NCBI RefSeq assembly: GCF_009760925.1
Contig: NZ_VRLV01000009.1
Coordinates: 186,001-250,000 of the forward strand
Length of the DNA: 64,000 nt
From: Nonomuraea typhae
GTDB taxonomy: Bacteria; Actinomycetota; Actinomycetes; Streptosporangiales; Streptosporangiaceae
Direction of reading: 5' to 3'
Part shown: in pieces, positions 38,707 to 48,800 of the stretch
Position numbering within the stretch: the stretch's first letter is position 1
Layout of the letters: each line of letters begins with the position of its first letter
Position numbers and translations under genes: made by a program
The notes under the pieces: model-generated
What the model saw: the letters and a program-made list of their open reading frames with translations, nothing else
Told to the model about the DNA's origin: nothing
Database searches by the model: none

Positions 38707-39682
38707 CGATCAGCTCCCTGGCGTGGATGGCCGCCTCGCCGGTGGGGTCGGCGTAGACGTGGATGACGCGATGGCCTTCGGCGCTCAGGTGCGCGGCCAG
38801 GACGGCGTCGGCGTGGAGCTTGGTCAGCCGGGCGGCCAGCCGTTCCTCGAAGTCGCGCAGCGCGGTGAGCGAGTCGCCGACCGGCAGGCCGTTCTCGTCG
38901 CGGTGGGAGTAGGGCAGCGTGATCTGGATGTGCTGGTCGAACAGCGGGTAGTCCACCGGCCGCAGCGGATAGCGGGTGGTGGCCACCAGCGGCGCCCCGC
39001 CCGCGGTCTGGCCTTCGAGCAGCGCCCACTGCTCGTCCTCGTACCCGGAGGCGACGTCGTCCACGACCGCCCGGAGGTGAGCGGAGGCGACGGCGTCGAT
39101 CGGCGGGAAGTCGGCCGCCGTGATCTCCCCGACCCAGCGGGCCACGTCGTCCTCGCCCAGCAGCCAGTCCAGGGCGAGCAGCGTGGCCTCCATCCGGGTC
39201 TCCTCGTCGAGGTCGGTGAAGACCGGGTGGAAGGCGGCCACGTCGATCCTGGACGACCCGCGCGGCACCCGCAGCCCCAGGACCAGTTCCTCGAGCGCGA
39301 CCTCCTTGCCGCCGACGTCCAGCGTCAGCTCCAGGGCCAGCGGGTTGGCCTGCCGCGACGGGTGGAACTCCCACAGCAGGTCGGACGGCGGCGCCGCCTT
39401 GGCCCACCGGTGCGCCAGCGAGCGCAGCTCGGCATCCCCCGCCGCCGTCACCACCAGCGCGTGCGCGGCGTTCCTGCCGGGCGCGATCTCGTAGACCAGC
39501 CCGGGCTCCACCGCGGCCACGGCCGAGGCCAGCGTGTCGGCCAGCCGTTCCGCCTCCTCGGCGGCCACCATGGCGTCCACCTGGGGGCGGTTCTGCTCCC
39601 ACCACACCCAGAAATCCGCGATGCGGTCACCGGGCAGGGCCGGCTCCCGGTCCTCGTCGTCCTTGCGCCCGAACAGTCGCAT
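38627..39682 (-). CDS. Uncharacterised protein, MRLFGRK-type (DUF695-like N-terminal region)
   Basis: A 351-aa soluble acidic protein. It opens MRLFGRKDDEDRE, then FWVWWEQNRPQV and YEIAPGRNAAHALVVTAAGD, a pattern I associate with DUF695-type proteins, but the match is from memory and not tested. No membrane segment or catalytic motif seen. It lies 31 bp downstream of the SARP regulator on the same strand and may be co-transcribed with it. The 3' end overlaps the histidine kinase gene. Confidence 0.78.
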   Translation of the reverse strand: MRLFGRKDDEDREPALPGDRIADFWVWWEQNRPQVDAMVAAEEAERLADTLASAVAAVEPGLVYEIAPGRNAAHALVVTAAGDAELRSLAHRWAKAAPPSDLLWEFHPSRQANPLALELTLDVGGKEVALEELVLGLRVPRGSSRIDVAAFHPVFTDLDEETRMEATLLALDWLLGEDDVARWVGEITAADFPPIDAVASAHLRAVVDDVASGYEDEQWALLEGQTAGGAPLVATTRYPLRPVDYPLFDQHIQITLPYSHRDENGLPVGDSLTALRDFEERLAARLTKLHADAVLAAHLSAEGHRVIHVYADPTGEAAIHARELIVSWEEGDPVVDVDSDPAWVAVAPFLS

Positions 39683-39713
39683 AGCCAGCCATTCTCGCAG
39701 AGCTCAGAGGGGC

Positions 39714-42518
39714 TCAGGACCGGAGGGCGGCGCGGATCTGGGCCGCCTCCGGCGCGCCGATGCGCTCGAACACCTCCAGCGCCTCCTGGCGGCAGGCGAG
39801 TGCCCGGTCGGTCTGGCCGATCCGGTCCAGGACGTCGGCGAGGAGCCGGCGGCTGCGTCCGCGTTCGAGCTCCTGGCCGGACTCGTCGCTCAGCGCGACC
39901 GCGCGTTCGGCGTGGGCGACCGCCTGGCGGTCCCGGTCCTCCAGCATCAGCGCCCGGGCCAGCGCGCCGTGGCAGCGTGCCGCCTGCCAGGGGTTCCTGA
40001 GCCGCTCGAACATCTCGGCGGCGCGTTCCAGCAGGACGATCGCCTCGCCGGGGCGCTCCGCCTGGAGGTGGGCCAGGCCGAGGTGCAGGCGGGTGATGGC
40101 GCCGCCGTCCACGTCGCCGGCCGGGTCGGCGATCGCCAGGGCGTGCAGGCCGCGGTCCACCGCCTCGTCCGTGCGGCCCTGCTCGCGCAGCATGGCCGAC
40201 AGGTTGGCGTGCATGACCACCCGCGGGTAGACGCCCAACTGCTCCGCGGCGTCGTCCGCGGCCGCGACGGCCTGCTCCATGATGGCCAGGCCCTCGTCGC
40301 GCCGGCCGAGGTTCCAGCGCGCCATGGCCTGGGAGTTGATGACGCGCACCTCGAGCACCGGGTCCTGCCTGCCCTCCAGCAGTTCCCGGGCGCGGTCCAT
40401 CTCCTCGCCGGCCTCCCGCGGGCGGTCGCGGCCGAGCAGCACGAACCCGGCCGCCGTGCGCGCCCAGGTCTCGGCCTGCCGTTCGCCCTGCTCGGCGGCG
40501 CGTCCTGCCGCGTCCCGCATCGCCCGCACGATGGCGTCGACGTCCACGCCGTTGTCGCGCACGTTCTGGAAGCTCACGGCCAGTTCGGTGAGCGCGAGCG
40601 GGTGCGCGCCGGGCAGCTTGAGGAACTGCCGCGTGGCCGCCAGGAGCCACGGCCACTCCCCGCGCATCCAGGCGCCCGCGGCGTCGCGGCCGGCGAAGTC
40701 CAGCCCCTCGGCCGTCGTGGGCACGCCCTCCGGGATGACGGACTGGGGGTTGAGGAGGTGTACGGCACGCCGTGTGGAGGCCAGGCAGAAGTCCATGAGC
40801 CGGTCGAGGGCCGCCGCGGACTCGGCGCCGGCCTGGCCGCGGGCATAGACGCGCAGGAGGTCGTGGTAGCCGTAACGGGCGGGGGCCCGCGACTGGAGCA
40901 GGTTCAGGTCGACCAGGTTCTCGCACAGCTCCTCGGTCTCGTCCTCGTCCAGGCCGAGCAGCGCCTGCGCCGCGGCCAGCGGGACGTCCTGCGTCTCCGG
41001 TACGGCCAGCAGCCGGAAGGCCCTGGCCTGAGGCTCGGACAGCTGTCCGTAGCTGAGCGCGAACGACGACTCCACGGAGGTGTCCTGGACCCGCAACTGC
41101 GCCAGCCGGGTGCGCTCGTCGGCCAGCCGTGCCGCCAGGTCGGCGATCCGCCAGGAGGGGCGGGAGGCGATGCGGGCGGCGGCGACGCGCACGGCCAGCG
41201 GGAGGTAGCCGCAGGCGGCGACCACGTCCGCGACGGCCTCCGGCTCGGGACGCACCCGGTGCGCGCCCACGACCGCGACGAACAGGCCGGTGGCCTCGGC
41301 GGGGTCCAGCGCGGCCAGATCGACGACGCGCGCCCCCGGCAGGTCGGTCATCCTGGCCCTGCTGGTGACCAGGACGGCACAGCCGTCACCGCCGGGCAGC
41401 AGCGGCGTGACCTGTGCGGCCGAGGCGGCGTTGTCCAGCACGAGCAGCACCCGCCGCCCGGCAAGGACCGAGCGGAACAGCGCCGAGCGGTCGGCCAGGG
41501 ACTCCGGGATCCGGCGTTCCCCGACGCCGAGCGCCCGCAGGAACCGGGCGAGCACCCCGGCGGGCGGGACCGGGTCGGGCCCGGCGCCGCGCAGGTCGAC
41601 GTGGAGCTGGCCGTCGGGGAAGCGGTCGCGGACGCGGTGGGCGCCGTGGACGGCCAGCGAGGTCTTGCCCACGCCGCCGCCGCCCGACACGGTGACGATC
41701 GGCAGGGTGCCCGGCCGGGTGAGGACCTCGGTGATCTGCGCGACCTGCTCGGCGCGGCCGGTGAAGTCGGCGAGGTCGGCGGGGAGCTGGGCGGGCACCG
41801 CGGCCGGCACGGAGGGGGCGGCAGGGGGAGTCTCGGCGTCGAGGATGGTACGGCGGAGCTCGGCCAACGCCGGCGACGGCTCGATGCCCAGCTCCTCCAC
41901 CAGGTAGGTCTGGGTGTCGGTGAACACCGCCAGCGCCTCGGCCCGCCGTCCGGAGCGGTGCAGCGCCAGCATCAGCAGGCGGCGGAGGTTCTCCCGGAAG
42001 GGGTAGGCGGCGCACAACTCGGTCAGTTCGGTGATCACCTCGGCGTGCCGGTCCTGGGCGAGCCGTTGCTCCAGCCAGGCTTCCCTGGCCGTGAGCATGG
42101 ACTCCTTCAGCTGGGCGCGCCGGGCGGCGGCCCAGTCGCCGTCGAGCCCGGCCAGCGGCTCGCCCCGCCACAGCCGCAGGGCCTCGCCGTACTCCTTCCG
42201 GCGGATGAGGTCCGTGAAGTCGGCCACGTCGCTCGCGGACTCGGTCAGCGCGTGCCCGGCGGGGCCGGAGACGACCGCCTGGGCGCCCAGCACGCCGCGC
42301 AGGCGGGACAGGTAGGTGCTGACGACGCCCCGGGCGGTGCGCGGCGGACGCTCTCCCCAGAGGGCCTCGACCAGCCGATCCGTGCTGACGGGACGCTCAC
42401 CGGCGAGGACGAGCACGGCGAGCACGAGCTGGAGCTGAGGGGGCCCGGCGGGGAGCCGGGCGGATCCCCGCCATACGTGCACCGGCCCCAGCAACTCGAA
42501 GCGCAGACGTCCTTCCAT
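39714..42518 (-). CDS. SARP/AfsR-family transcriptional regulator
   Basis: A 934-aa regulator: winged HTH (FELLGPVHVWRGSARL … STDRLVEALWGERPP) at 1-95, BTAD at about 100-240, NB-ARC ATPase from 270 with Walker A SGGGGVGKTSL and RVLLVLDNA Walker B, and TPR-like repeats to the end. AfsR-type proteins integrate kinase signals and switch on secondary metabolism; three Ser/Thr kinases lie 10-15 kb away but no direct link is shown. The ATG is 11 nt after TAAGAT. It is divergent from mnmA. No biosynthetic cluster is adjacent. Confidence 0.94.
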   Translation of the reverse strand: MEGRLRFELLGPVHVWRGSARLPAGPPQLQLVLAVLVLAGERPVSTDRLVEALWGERPPRTARGVVSTYLSRLRGVLGAQAVVSGPAGHALTESASDVADFTDLIRRKEYGEALRLWRGEPLAGLDGDWAAARRAQLKESMLTAREAWLEQRLAQDRHAEVITELTELCAAYPFRENLRRLLMLALHRSGRRAEALAVFTDTQTYLVEELGIEPSPALAELRRTILDAETPPAAPSVPAAVPAQLPADLADFTGRAEQVAQITEVLTRPGTLPIVTVSGGGGVGKTSLAVHGAHRVRDRFPDGQLHVDLRGAGPDPVPPAGVLARFLRALGVGERRIPESLADRSALFRSVLAGRRVLLVLDNAASAAQVTPLLPGGDGCAVLVTSRARMTDLPGARVVDLAALDPAEATGLFVAVVGAHRVRPEPEAVADVVAACGYLPLAVRVAAARIASRPSWRIADLAARLADERTRLAQLRVQDTSVESSFALSYGQLSEPQARAFRLLAVPETQDVPLAAAQALLGLDEDETEELCENLVDLNLLQSRAPARYGYHDLLRVYARGQAGAESAAALDRLMDFCLASTRRAVHLLNPQSVIPEGVPTTAEGLDFAGRDAAGAWMRGEWPWLLAATRQFLKLPGAHPLALTELAVSFQNVRDNGVDVDAIVRAMRDAAGRAAEQGERQAETWARTAAGFVLLGRDRPREAGEEMDRARELLEGRQDPVLEVRVINSQAMARWNLGRRDEGLAIMEQAVAAADDAAEQLGVYPRVVMHANLSAMLREQGRTDEAVDRGLHALAIADPAGDVDGGAITRLHLGLAHLQAERPGEAIVLLERAAEMFERLRNPWQAARCHGALARALMLEDRDRQAVAHAERAVALSDESGQELERGRSRRLLADVLDRIGQTDRALACRQEALEVFERIGAPEAAQIRAALRS

Positions 42519-42616
42519 GGTGAAAAGTCATCTTATGGGGGGTTTGGCGGCGTTGGCCGGCATCGGCGGGTGGTGGCGGACGGCCCGCCGTAAACTCCGG
42601 ATAGTCTGGTTAGGTC

Positions 42617-43675
42617 ATGGGACTTCGCGTGCTTGCCGCCATGTCGGGCGGCGTCGACTCCGCCGTGGCCGCCGCCAGGATCGCCGAGGCCGGTCACGAC
42701 GTCACCGGCGTGCATCTGGCTCTGTCGGCCAACCCGCAATCGCACCGCACCGGCGCCCGGGGCTGCTGCACGATCGAGGACTCCCGCGACGCCCGCCGGG
42801 CCGCGGACGTGATCGGGATCCCGTTCTACATCTGGGACATGGCTGAGCGCTTCCAGCGTGACGTGGTCGAGGACTTCGTGGCCGAATACGCCGCGGGCCG
42901 CACGCCCAACCCCTGCCTGCGGTGCAACGAGAAGATCAAGTTCGCCGCGGTGCTCGACCGGGCGCTGGCACTGGGATTCGACGCCGTGGCCACCGGGCAC
43001 CACGCCAAACTTGCCGACGGCGTGCTCTCCAGGAGCCCCGACCTGGCCAAGGACCAGTCGTACGTGCTCGGGGTGCTCACCCGCGAGCAGCTCGGCCACG
43101 CCATCTTCCCCCTCGGCGACTCCACCAAGGCGCAGGTGCGCGAGGAGGCGGCCCGGCGCGGGCTGACCGTGGCCGACAAGCCCGACAGCCACGACATCTG
43201 CTTCATCGCCGACGGCGACACCCGCGGCTTCCTGGCCAAGCGGCTGGGCTCGGCACCCGGCCAGATCGTCGACCAGGAGGGCGCGGTCGTCGGCTCCCAC
43301 CAGGGTGCCCACGGGTTCACGGTCGGGCAGCGCAAGGGCCTGCACATCGACCGCCCCGCCGCCGACGGACGGCCCCGCTACGTGCTGTCGATCGAGCCGG
43401 TCTCCAACACGGTCACCGTGGGCCCGCGCTCGGCGCTGGCGGTCACCACGGTCCGCTGCGAGCGGCCGATCTGGAACGGCCCCGACGCCGACGGACCCCT
43501 CACCGTGCAGCTGCGCGCGCACGGCGAGGTGTACGGCTGCCGCTACACGCAGGACGGCGACGAGCTGGTCATCACGCTCGACCGCCCGGCCACGGGTGTG
43601 GCGGCGGGCCAGGCGGCCGTCCTGTACACCGGGGAGACCGTGATCGGCTCGGCGACGATCGCCTCCGCCGCCTAG
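42617..43675 (+). CDS. mnmA: tRNA-specific 2-thiouridylase MnmA
   Basis: A 352-aa enzyme: PP-loop AMSGGVDSAVAA, catalytic cysteines in NPCLRCNEKIKF and SHDICFIADGD, tRNA-binding HGFTVGQRKGLHI, and a C-terminal beta-barrel. It places sulfur on U34 of Lys, Glu and Gln tRNAs using persulfide from a cysteine desulfurase. TAGTCT is 9 nt before the ATG, giving at most a 2-3 nt leader. Its stop overlaps the convergent metallo-hydrolase stop. Confidence 0.96.
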   Translation: MGLRVLAAMSGGVDSAVAAARIAEAGHDVTGVHLALSANPQSHRTGARGCCTIEDSRDARRAADVIGIPFYIWDMAERFQRDVVEDFVAEYAAGRTPNPCLRCNEKIKFAAVLDRALALGFDAVATGHHAKLADGVLSRSPDLAKDQSYVLGVLTREQLGHAIFPLGDSTKAQVREEAARRGLTVADKPDSHDICFIADGDTRGFLAKRLGSAPGQIVDQEGAVVGSHQGAHGFTVGQRKGLHIDRPAADGRPRYVLSIEPVSNTVTVGPRSALAVTTVRCERPIWNGPDADGPLTVQLRAHGEVYGCRYTQDGDELVITLDRPATGVAAGQAAVLYTGETVIGSATIASAA

Positions 43676-44304
43676 CCGAGCGTCACCGACGCGCCGATCG
43701 GCAGCCGGCGGATGTCGGCGCCCTGCTTGTCGGCCTCCATCTTCAGCCAGTTGTCCACCAGGCCGAGCCCGACCTCGTTGTAGAGGCCGTCGTGCGTGGA
43801 GTAGGCCCTGGCCGGGCGGATCGTGCGCAGGTACTCCACCATCTCGGCCAGCTTGAGCCACGGCGCGCCGGTCGGCACCAGCAGCGTCCCGAACTCCGCC
43901 TCGGGCACGGTCAGCGCGTCGCCCGGGTAGAAGACCTCCTCGTCCACCAGGAAGCCGACGTTGTTGGCGATCGGCACGTCGGGATGGTTGGTGGCGTGCC
44001 ACTCGCCGAACGCGCGCACGGTGAACCCGGCGGTGGTGAAGGTGTCGCCGTGCTGCACGACCTGGACCTTCATCGGCACACCGGCCAGCTGGGTGGCCAC
44101 CTCGCCGCAGGTCCACAGCTCGATGCCGGGCGAGGCGGCCTCCAGGCGCTCGACGTCCAGGTGGTCGAAGTGCGCGTGCGTGATGAGCACGGCGTCGGCG
44201 CCGTCGAGGACCGGGTCCTTGGTGAACGTCCCCGGGTCGATGACCAGGACCTTGCCGTCCTTCTCCAGACGGACGCAGGCGTGGCCGTACTTGGTGAGCT
44301 TCAT
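43672..44304 (-). CDS. Metallo-beta-lactamase-fold hydrolase
   Basis: A 210-aa MBL protein of the UlaG/beta-lactamase-like_2 kind. The main zinc motif is THAHFDHLD, with later ligands in GEWHATNH, YPGDAL and STHDG. TAGGCT ends exactly 7 nt before the ATG at 44304, in a promoter shared symmetrically with the methionine synthase-like gene. Substrate unknown. Confidence 0.9.
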   Translation of the reverse strand: MKLTKYGHACVRLEKDGKVLVIDPGTFTKDPVLDGADAVLITHAHFDHLDVERLEAASPGIELWTCGEVATQLAGVPMKVQVVQHGDTFTTAGFTVRAFGEWHATNHPDVPIANNVGFLVDEEVFYPGDALTVPEAEFGTLLVPTGAPWLKLAEMVEYLRTIRPARAYSTHDGLYNEVGLGLVDNWLKMEADKQGADIRRLPIGASVTLG

Positions 44305-44311
44305 GGTCCTC

Positions 44312-44325
44312 AGCCTAACTAGGCT
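44312..44325. promoter_or_regulatory. Symmetric divergent promoter for two leaderless mRNAs
   Basis: AGCCTA-AC-TAGGCT places two TAGGCT -10 elements back to back. Each is followed after exactly 7 nt by an ATG: leftward to 44304 (MBL-fold gene) and rightward to 44333 (methionine synthase-like gene). The two transcription start sites predicted from this spacing coincide with the two ATGs. Only one polymerase could bind at a time. Confidence 0.75.
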
Positions 44326-44332
44326 TGGCCCC

Positions 44333-45325
44333 ATGACTTCGTGGGAGGCAACGGGCGTCGGGTCGCATCCGGGTGACGATCACCTGGAGGCGTTGCGTGT
44401 GGTTTTCGGTGAGGTGCCCGGCCTGCCGTACCTGCCGGAGCTGCCGCAGCGCGGGGTCGGCGCGGACATGATCGGGCGGACGGCGTCGCTGCTGATCGAC
44501 ATGCCGGTGGAGGTGCAGCCGTCCGGGTGGCGGCTGACCGACCGTGCCGGGCGCGACCACCAGCGGGCCGTCGATCACCTGCGCCGCGATCTCGACGGGC
44601 TGGAGGAGATCGGGCAGGGGTTCGAGGGGCCGGTCAAGGTGCAGGTGTGCGGGCCGTGGACGCTGGCGGCCGCGATCGAGCTGCGGCACGGCAACCGGAT
44701 GCTCTCCGACGCGGGCGCGGTCCGCGACCTCACCGCGTCGCTGGCCCAGGGCGTGGCCGACCACGTGGCCGAGGTACGGCGGCGCCTGCCGGGAGCCGGC
44801 GAGGTGGTCGTCCAGCTCGACGAGCCGAGTCTGCCGGGCGTGCTGGCCGGGACGGTGCCGACCGCCTCCGGGTTCGGCCGGCTGGCGGCGGTCGAGGAGT
44901 GGCGGGTCGAGGAGGCGCTGAAGGCGTTCGAGGCGCCGCTGGTGCACTGTTGCGCGCCCGGCGTGCCCTACGCGCTGCTGCGCCGGGCCGGGGTGCGCGG
45001 CGTCTCCGTGGACGCCTCCCTGATCAGGCGGCGGGACGAAGACGCCGTGGGGGAGGCCGTCGAGGCAGGGCTGGTGTTCCTGCTGGGCGTGATCCCGGGC
45101 ACCGACACCCGGCTGCCGGACATCGGCGTCGTGGCCAAGCCCGCCGTGGAGCTGTGGCGGCGGCTCGGGTTCGCCCCCGGCGACCTGGCCGGGCGCATCA
45201 CCCTGACACCCTCCTGCGGGCTGGCCGGCGCCTCGCCCGCCTACGCCAGGGCCGCGCTGCGCGCCTGCCGCAAGGCCGCCGAGGTCCTCCGCGAGGACCC
45301 TGCAAGCGGGATGCAAGGCGGCTGA
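44333..45325 (+). CDS. Cobalamin-independent methionine synthase-like protein (MetE C-terminal domain)
   Basis: A 330-aa single-domain MetE-type protein, less than half the length of full MetE, with VQVCGPWTLAAAIEL, VVQLDEPSLP and LVHCCAPGVPYALLRR (zinc-binding His-x-Cys) and TPSCGLAG (second zinc Cys). It keeps the zinc thiol-activating site but lacks the N-terminal half. Short archaeal/actinobacterial forms of this type may use other methyl donors. Leaderless start as above. It is a regular neighbour of mnmA and ligA in actinomycetes, to my knowledge. Confidence 0.88.
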   Translation: MTSWEATGVGSHPGDDHLEALRVVFGEVPGLPYLPELPQRGVGADMIGRTASLLIDMPVEVQPSGWRLTDRAGRDHQRAVDHLRRDLDGLEEIGQGFEGPVKVQVCGPWTLAAAIELRHGNRMLSDAGAVRDLTASLAQGVADHVAEVRRRLPGAGEVVVQLDEPSLPGVLAGTVPTASGFGRLAAVEEWRVEEALKAFEAPLVHCCAPGVPYALLRRAGVRGVSVDASLIRRRDEDAVGEAVEAGLVFLLGVIPGTDTRLPDIGVVAKPAVELWRRLGFAPGDLAGRITLTPSCGLAGASPAYARAALRACRKAAEVLREDPASGMQGG

Positions 45326-45339
45326 CTAGCCTCGTCACC

Positions 45340-45759
45340 ATGATGTTTCGCACCATTGCCGTGGGCGCGACCCTTGTGTTCGCGTCCGCGACCTTGGCCA
45401 CCCCCGCCCTGGCCACGGCCAACCCGGAGACCTGGAGCTGGGGCTCGATCTACTCCGCCGACCGGGCCGGCAAGGCCAAGGGCAAGGTCGTGCTCGACCG
45501 GCCCGGCTTCGTCGTCTCCGGCAAGCTCCACGACGCGCCCGGCACGAAAGGCTGCTCCTGGCTGAAGTTCCGCTGGACCACGGAGAACGGCGGCCACGGG
45601 GCCAAGACGTACAAGAACTGCTCCGGCGCCAAGCCCCTGGCCTTCTCCCTCAAGACCGGCTACATGCTCTCCATCGAGGGCCAAGTCTGCCGCGGCACCT
45701 CCCGCGCGATCACCGGGAAGTGCTCCTCCTGGGACGGCGTCTGGGCCCAGGGCGGCTGA
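45340..45759 (+). CDS. Small secreted protein of unknown function
   Basis: A 139-aa protein with a clear signal peptide (VGATLVFASATLATPALATA), mature part about 112 aa with four cysteines (KGCSW, KNCSG, QVCRG, GKCSS), probably two disulfides, and many Trp/Gly. TAGCCT ends 7 nt before the first ATG, so a leaderless mRNA is predicted even though the upstream gene is only 14 bp away. No family recognised. Confidence 0.8.
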   Translation: MMFRTIAVGATLVFASATLATPALATANPETWSWGSIYSADRAGKAKGKVVLDRPGFVVSGKLHDAPGTKGCSWLKFRWTTENGGHGAKTYKNCSGAKPLAFSLKTGYMLSIEGQVCRGTSRAITGKCSSWDGVWAQGG

Positions 45760-45808
45760 GTACGCCCTTACCCATGGCGCGATCGCGAGATTGTGCTGAA
45801 CTCGATGC

Positions 45809-48800
45809 GTGACAGCCGGTGACTTCGCAGGCGCGAGCGCGCTGCTGATCGGCACGGGCACGCATCGCCCCGAATCCGACCTCCCGGACCTCCCCGCGGT
45901 CTCCCGCACCCTCCACGACCTGCGCACAGCGTTGCTGGAGACGTGCGGACTGGCCGACGTCCGGGTCGGACTCGATCTGGCGAGCCCGCTGGAGCTGGGC
46001 GCCGCCGTCTCGGAGGCAGCGGCGACCGCGGGCGGCCCGCTGATCGTGTACTACGCGGGCCACGGCCTGGTCAGCCGTCGTGGCTCGCTCCACCTCGCCG
46101 CCGGTGTCACCCGCTCCGGGCCGCTCCACCTGGAACATACGGCTCTGCCGTACGACACCGTGCGGCGCTACCTCCTCGACAACGTGGACGCGCCGGTCGC
46201 CGTCATCCTGGACTGCTGCTTCTCCGGCCGGGCCATCGAAGGCATGTCCGCCCTGGACGAGGTGGCCGGGCTCACCGAGATCACCGGCGCCTACGTGCTC
46301 ACCTCCGCCGGCCGCAGCGAACCCGCCTTCGCCCCGGAAGGCGCCCGATACACCGCCTTCTCCGGTGCCTTGCTGCGCCTCCTGCACGAGGGCGATCCTG
46401 GCGGCCCGCCGTACCTGACCCTGCAGCACATCCACCGCCACCTCAGCCGCACGCTGCCCGCCGCCGGATTCCCGCGCCCGCGCGCCCGCTCCACCGGCCG
46501 CGTCGCCGAACTCGCCCTCGCCCGCAACCCCGCCCACGGAGCCACCGCCGAGGGGGTACGGCTGTCGCCGTCCGGCCTGCCGGAAGGCGCTCCCTACAAG
46601 GGGCTGGCGGCGTTCGGGGAGACGGACGCGGCGCTGTTCTTCGGCAGGGAGCGGCTGGTGGCCGAACTGATCCGGCGCCTGACCGCCCTGGAAGCCGACC
46701 CGGCGCCGCTCATCGTCACCGGGCCGTCGGGGTCGGGCAAGTCGTCGCTGTTACGGGCCGGTCTGGCACCCGCCGTGTGCCAAGGCGCCCTGGGCACTCC
46801 CCGCACCGTCGCCGTGATCAGGCCGGGCGAGGCGGTGCCCGGCGCGCCGGGTGGGGCTGCTGCGCCCGGTGCGCCGGATGTGCTGATCGTCGACCAGATC
46901 GAGGAAGACCTCGAGGCCGCCGCCGCGCTCTGCGCCCGGCCGGGGCTGACCGTGCTGGCGGTGCGTGCCGACTTCCTCGGCCGCTGCGCCGAACACCCCG
47001 CGCTGCGGCCCGCCCTGGAACGCGGCCAGGTCGTCGCCGGCCCGATGACGCCCGGCGAGTTGCGGGCCGCGATCGAGCGTCCCGCCGCGGCCGCCGGGCT
47101 GACGCTGGAGCCCGGCTTGACCGAACTGCTCCTGCGTGACCTGGGCACCGAGGCGGGACGGCTGCCGCTGCTCTCCCACGCCCTCCTGGCCACCTGGCAG
47201 CAGCGGCGGCGCGAGGTCCTGACGGTCGCCGGGTACCGGCAGACCGGAGGCATCCACGGCGCGCTGGCCGCCACCGCCGACGACGTGCTCGCGTCCCTGC
47301 CCGAGCCCGAGGCCGCCAAGGCGGTGTTCCTGCGCCTCGTGCACGTGGGCGACGGCACCGACGACACCCGCCGCAGGGTGACTCGCGCACACCTGGCCGC
47401 CGAACTCCCGCCCCCGGCCGCTGCCGGGAGGGCGTCGGTCGCGCCGGCCGACGAGGTCATCGAGGCGTTCGCCGCCGATGACGCCCGCCTGCTCACCCTC
47501 GACGGCGACACCGTCACCATCACGCACGAGGCGCTGCTGACCGCCTGGCCGGCGCTGCGCGGCTGGATCGACGCCGATCGGGCCGCGCTGCTGGTCGAGC
47601 AGCGGCTGGTCGAGGCGGCCCGCTCGTGGGAGGGCGACCAGGCGGGGCTGTATCAGGGCGGGCGGCTGGAGCTGGCCCGCGCGTGGGCGTCGGGGCGGGT
47701 GCCGGGGCCGCTGGTGGCCCGTTTCCTGGCCGCCTCGGAGGCGCTGGCGGCGCGGCGGGCGCGGGCGCGGGTGGCGCTGGTGTCCGTGCTGAGCGGGTTG
47801 CTGGTGGTGTCGCTGGTCGCCTCGGGCCTGGCCGTCCTGAAATATCAGGACGCCGAGCGCGAGCGCCGCATCGCCGACGCCCGTGCCCGCGTCTTCCAGG
47901 CCGACGTGGTACGGCAGGCCGACCCGTTGGCCGCGCTCCGCCTCGGCATCGAAGCCGTCAGCACCGAACCCGGCGTCATCACCGAGTCCGCGCTGGCCGC
48001 CGACGCCCTGAGCATCGCCTACCGGGGCCGCCTGACCGGCTTCACCGCCTCCGTCAACGCCGTAGCCATCAGCCCGGACGGCGGGCGCGGCCTGGCGGGA
48101 GACTTCCAGGGCACACTCGGCTACTGGGACCTGGACCGGCGCGTGCGGCTCTCCACCCTGCCCGCCGCGGGAAAGGGGCCCCTGTACTCGGCCCGCTTCG
48201 ACGACGCCGGCCGCCGGGCGGTGGTGACCTGGCAGGAGGCGGCGCCCGAGATCTGGGACCTGACCACCTCCGTACCCCGGCTGGCCGGGTCCCTGGGCGA
48301 GCCGGCCGACCACGCGGAGTTCTACGCCGGAGGGCAGCGGCTGGCGGTGGCGTCCGCGCGGGGTGTGGAGCTCTGGGACGTACGGGGCGAGCCCAGGTTG
48401 CTGACCCGATTCGGCCCACCGGTGACCAGGCTCGCCGTGTCCGGGCGAGCACGGGGGAGTGCGGGCGGGGAGACGCTGGTGACGGTGGATGCGGCGGGGG
48501 CCGGGAGGGTGTGGCGGTTGTCCGCGGGAGGAGCCGCGTCCGAGGCGCTTCCGGTGCCCGAGACGGAGACGAACCCGAGCACGGGCGTGGCGCTCACCCG
48601 GGACGGCACGCTGGCGGTCGTGGGCGACCGGGTCTGGGACCTGAGGGGCAGGCCGGAGCTGGTCGGATACCTCACGGGGCACGAGGGGTTCATCGCCGAC
48701 GCCGCCTTCTCTCCGGACGACACCATGCTGGCCACGGCGGGCGAGGACTACTCGGCCATCGTCTGGAACCTGGGCGATCCCCGGTCGCCGCGGATCCGCG

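Noticed and set aside
44311..44326. Second iron box (AGCCTAACTAGGCT resembles part of the consensus)
   Set aside because: Only the core resembles the consensus; the arrangement is better explained by two divergent -10 hexamers.
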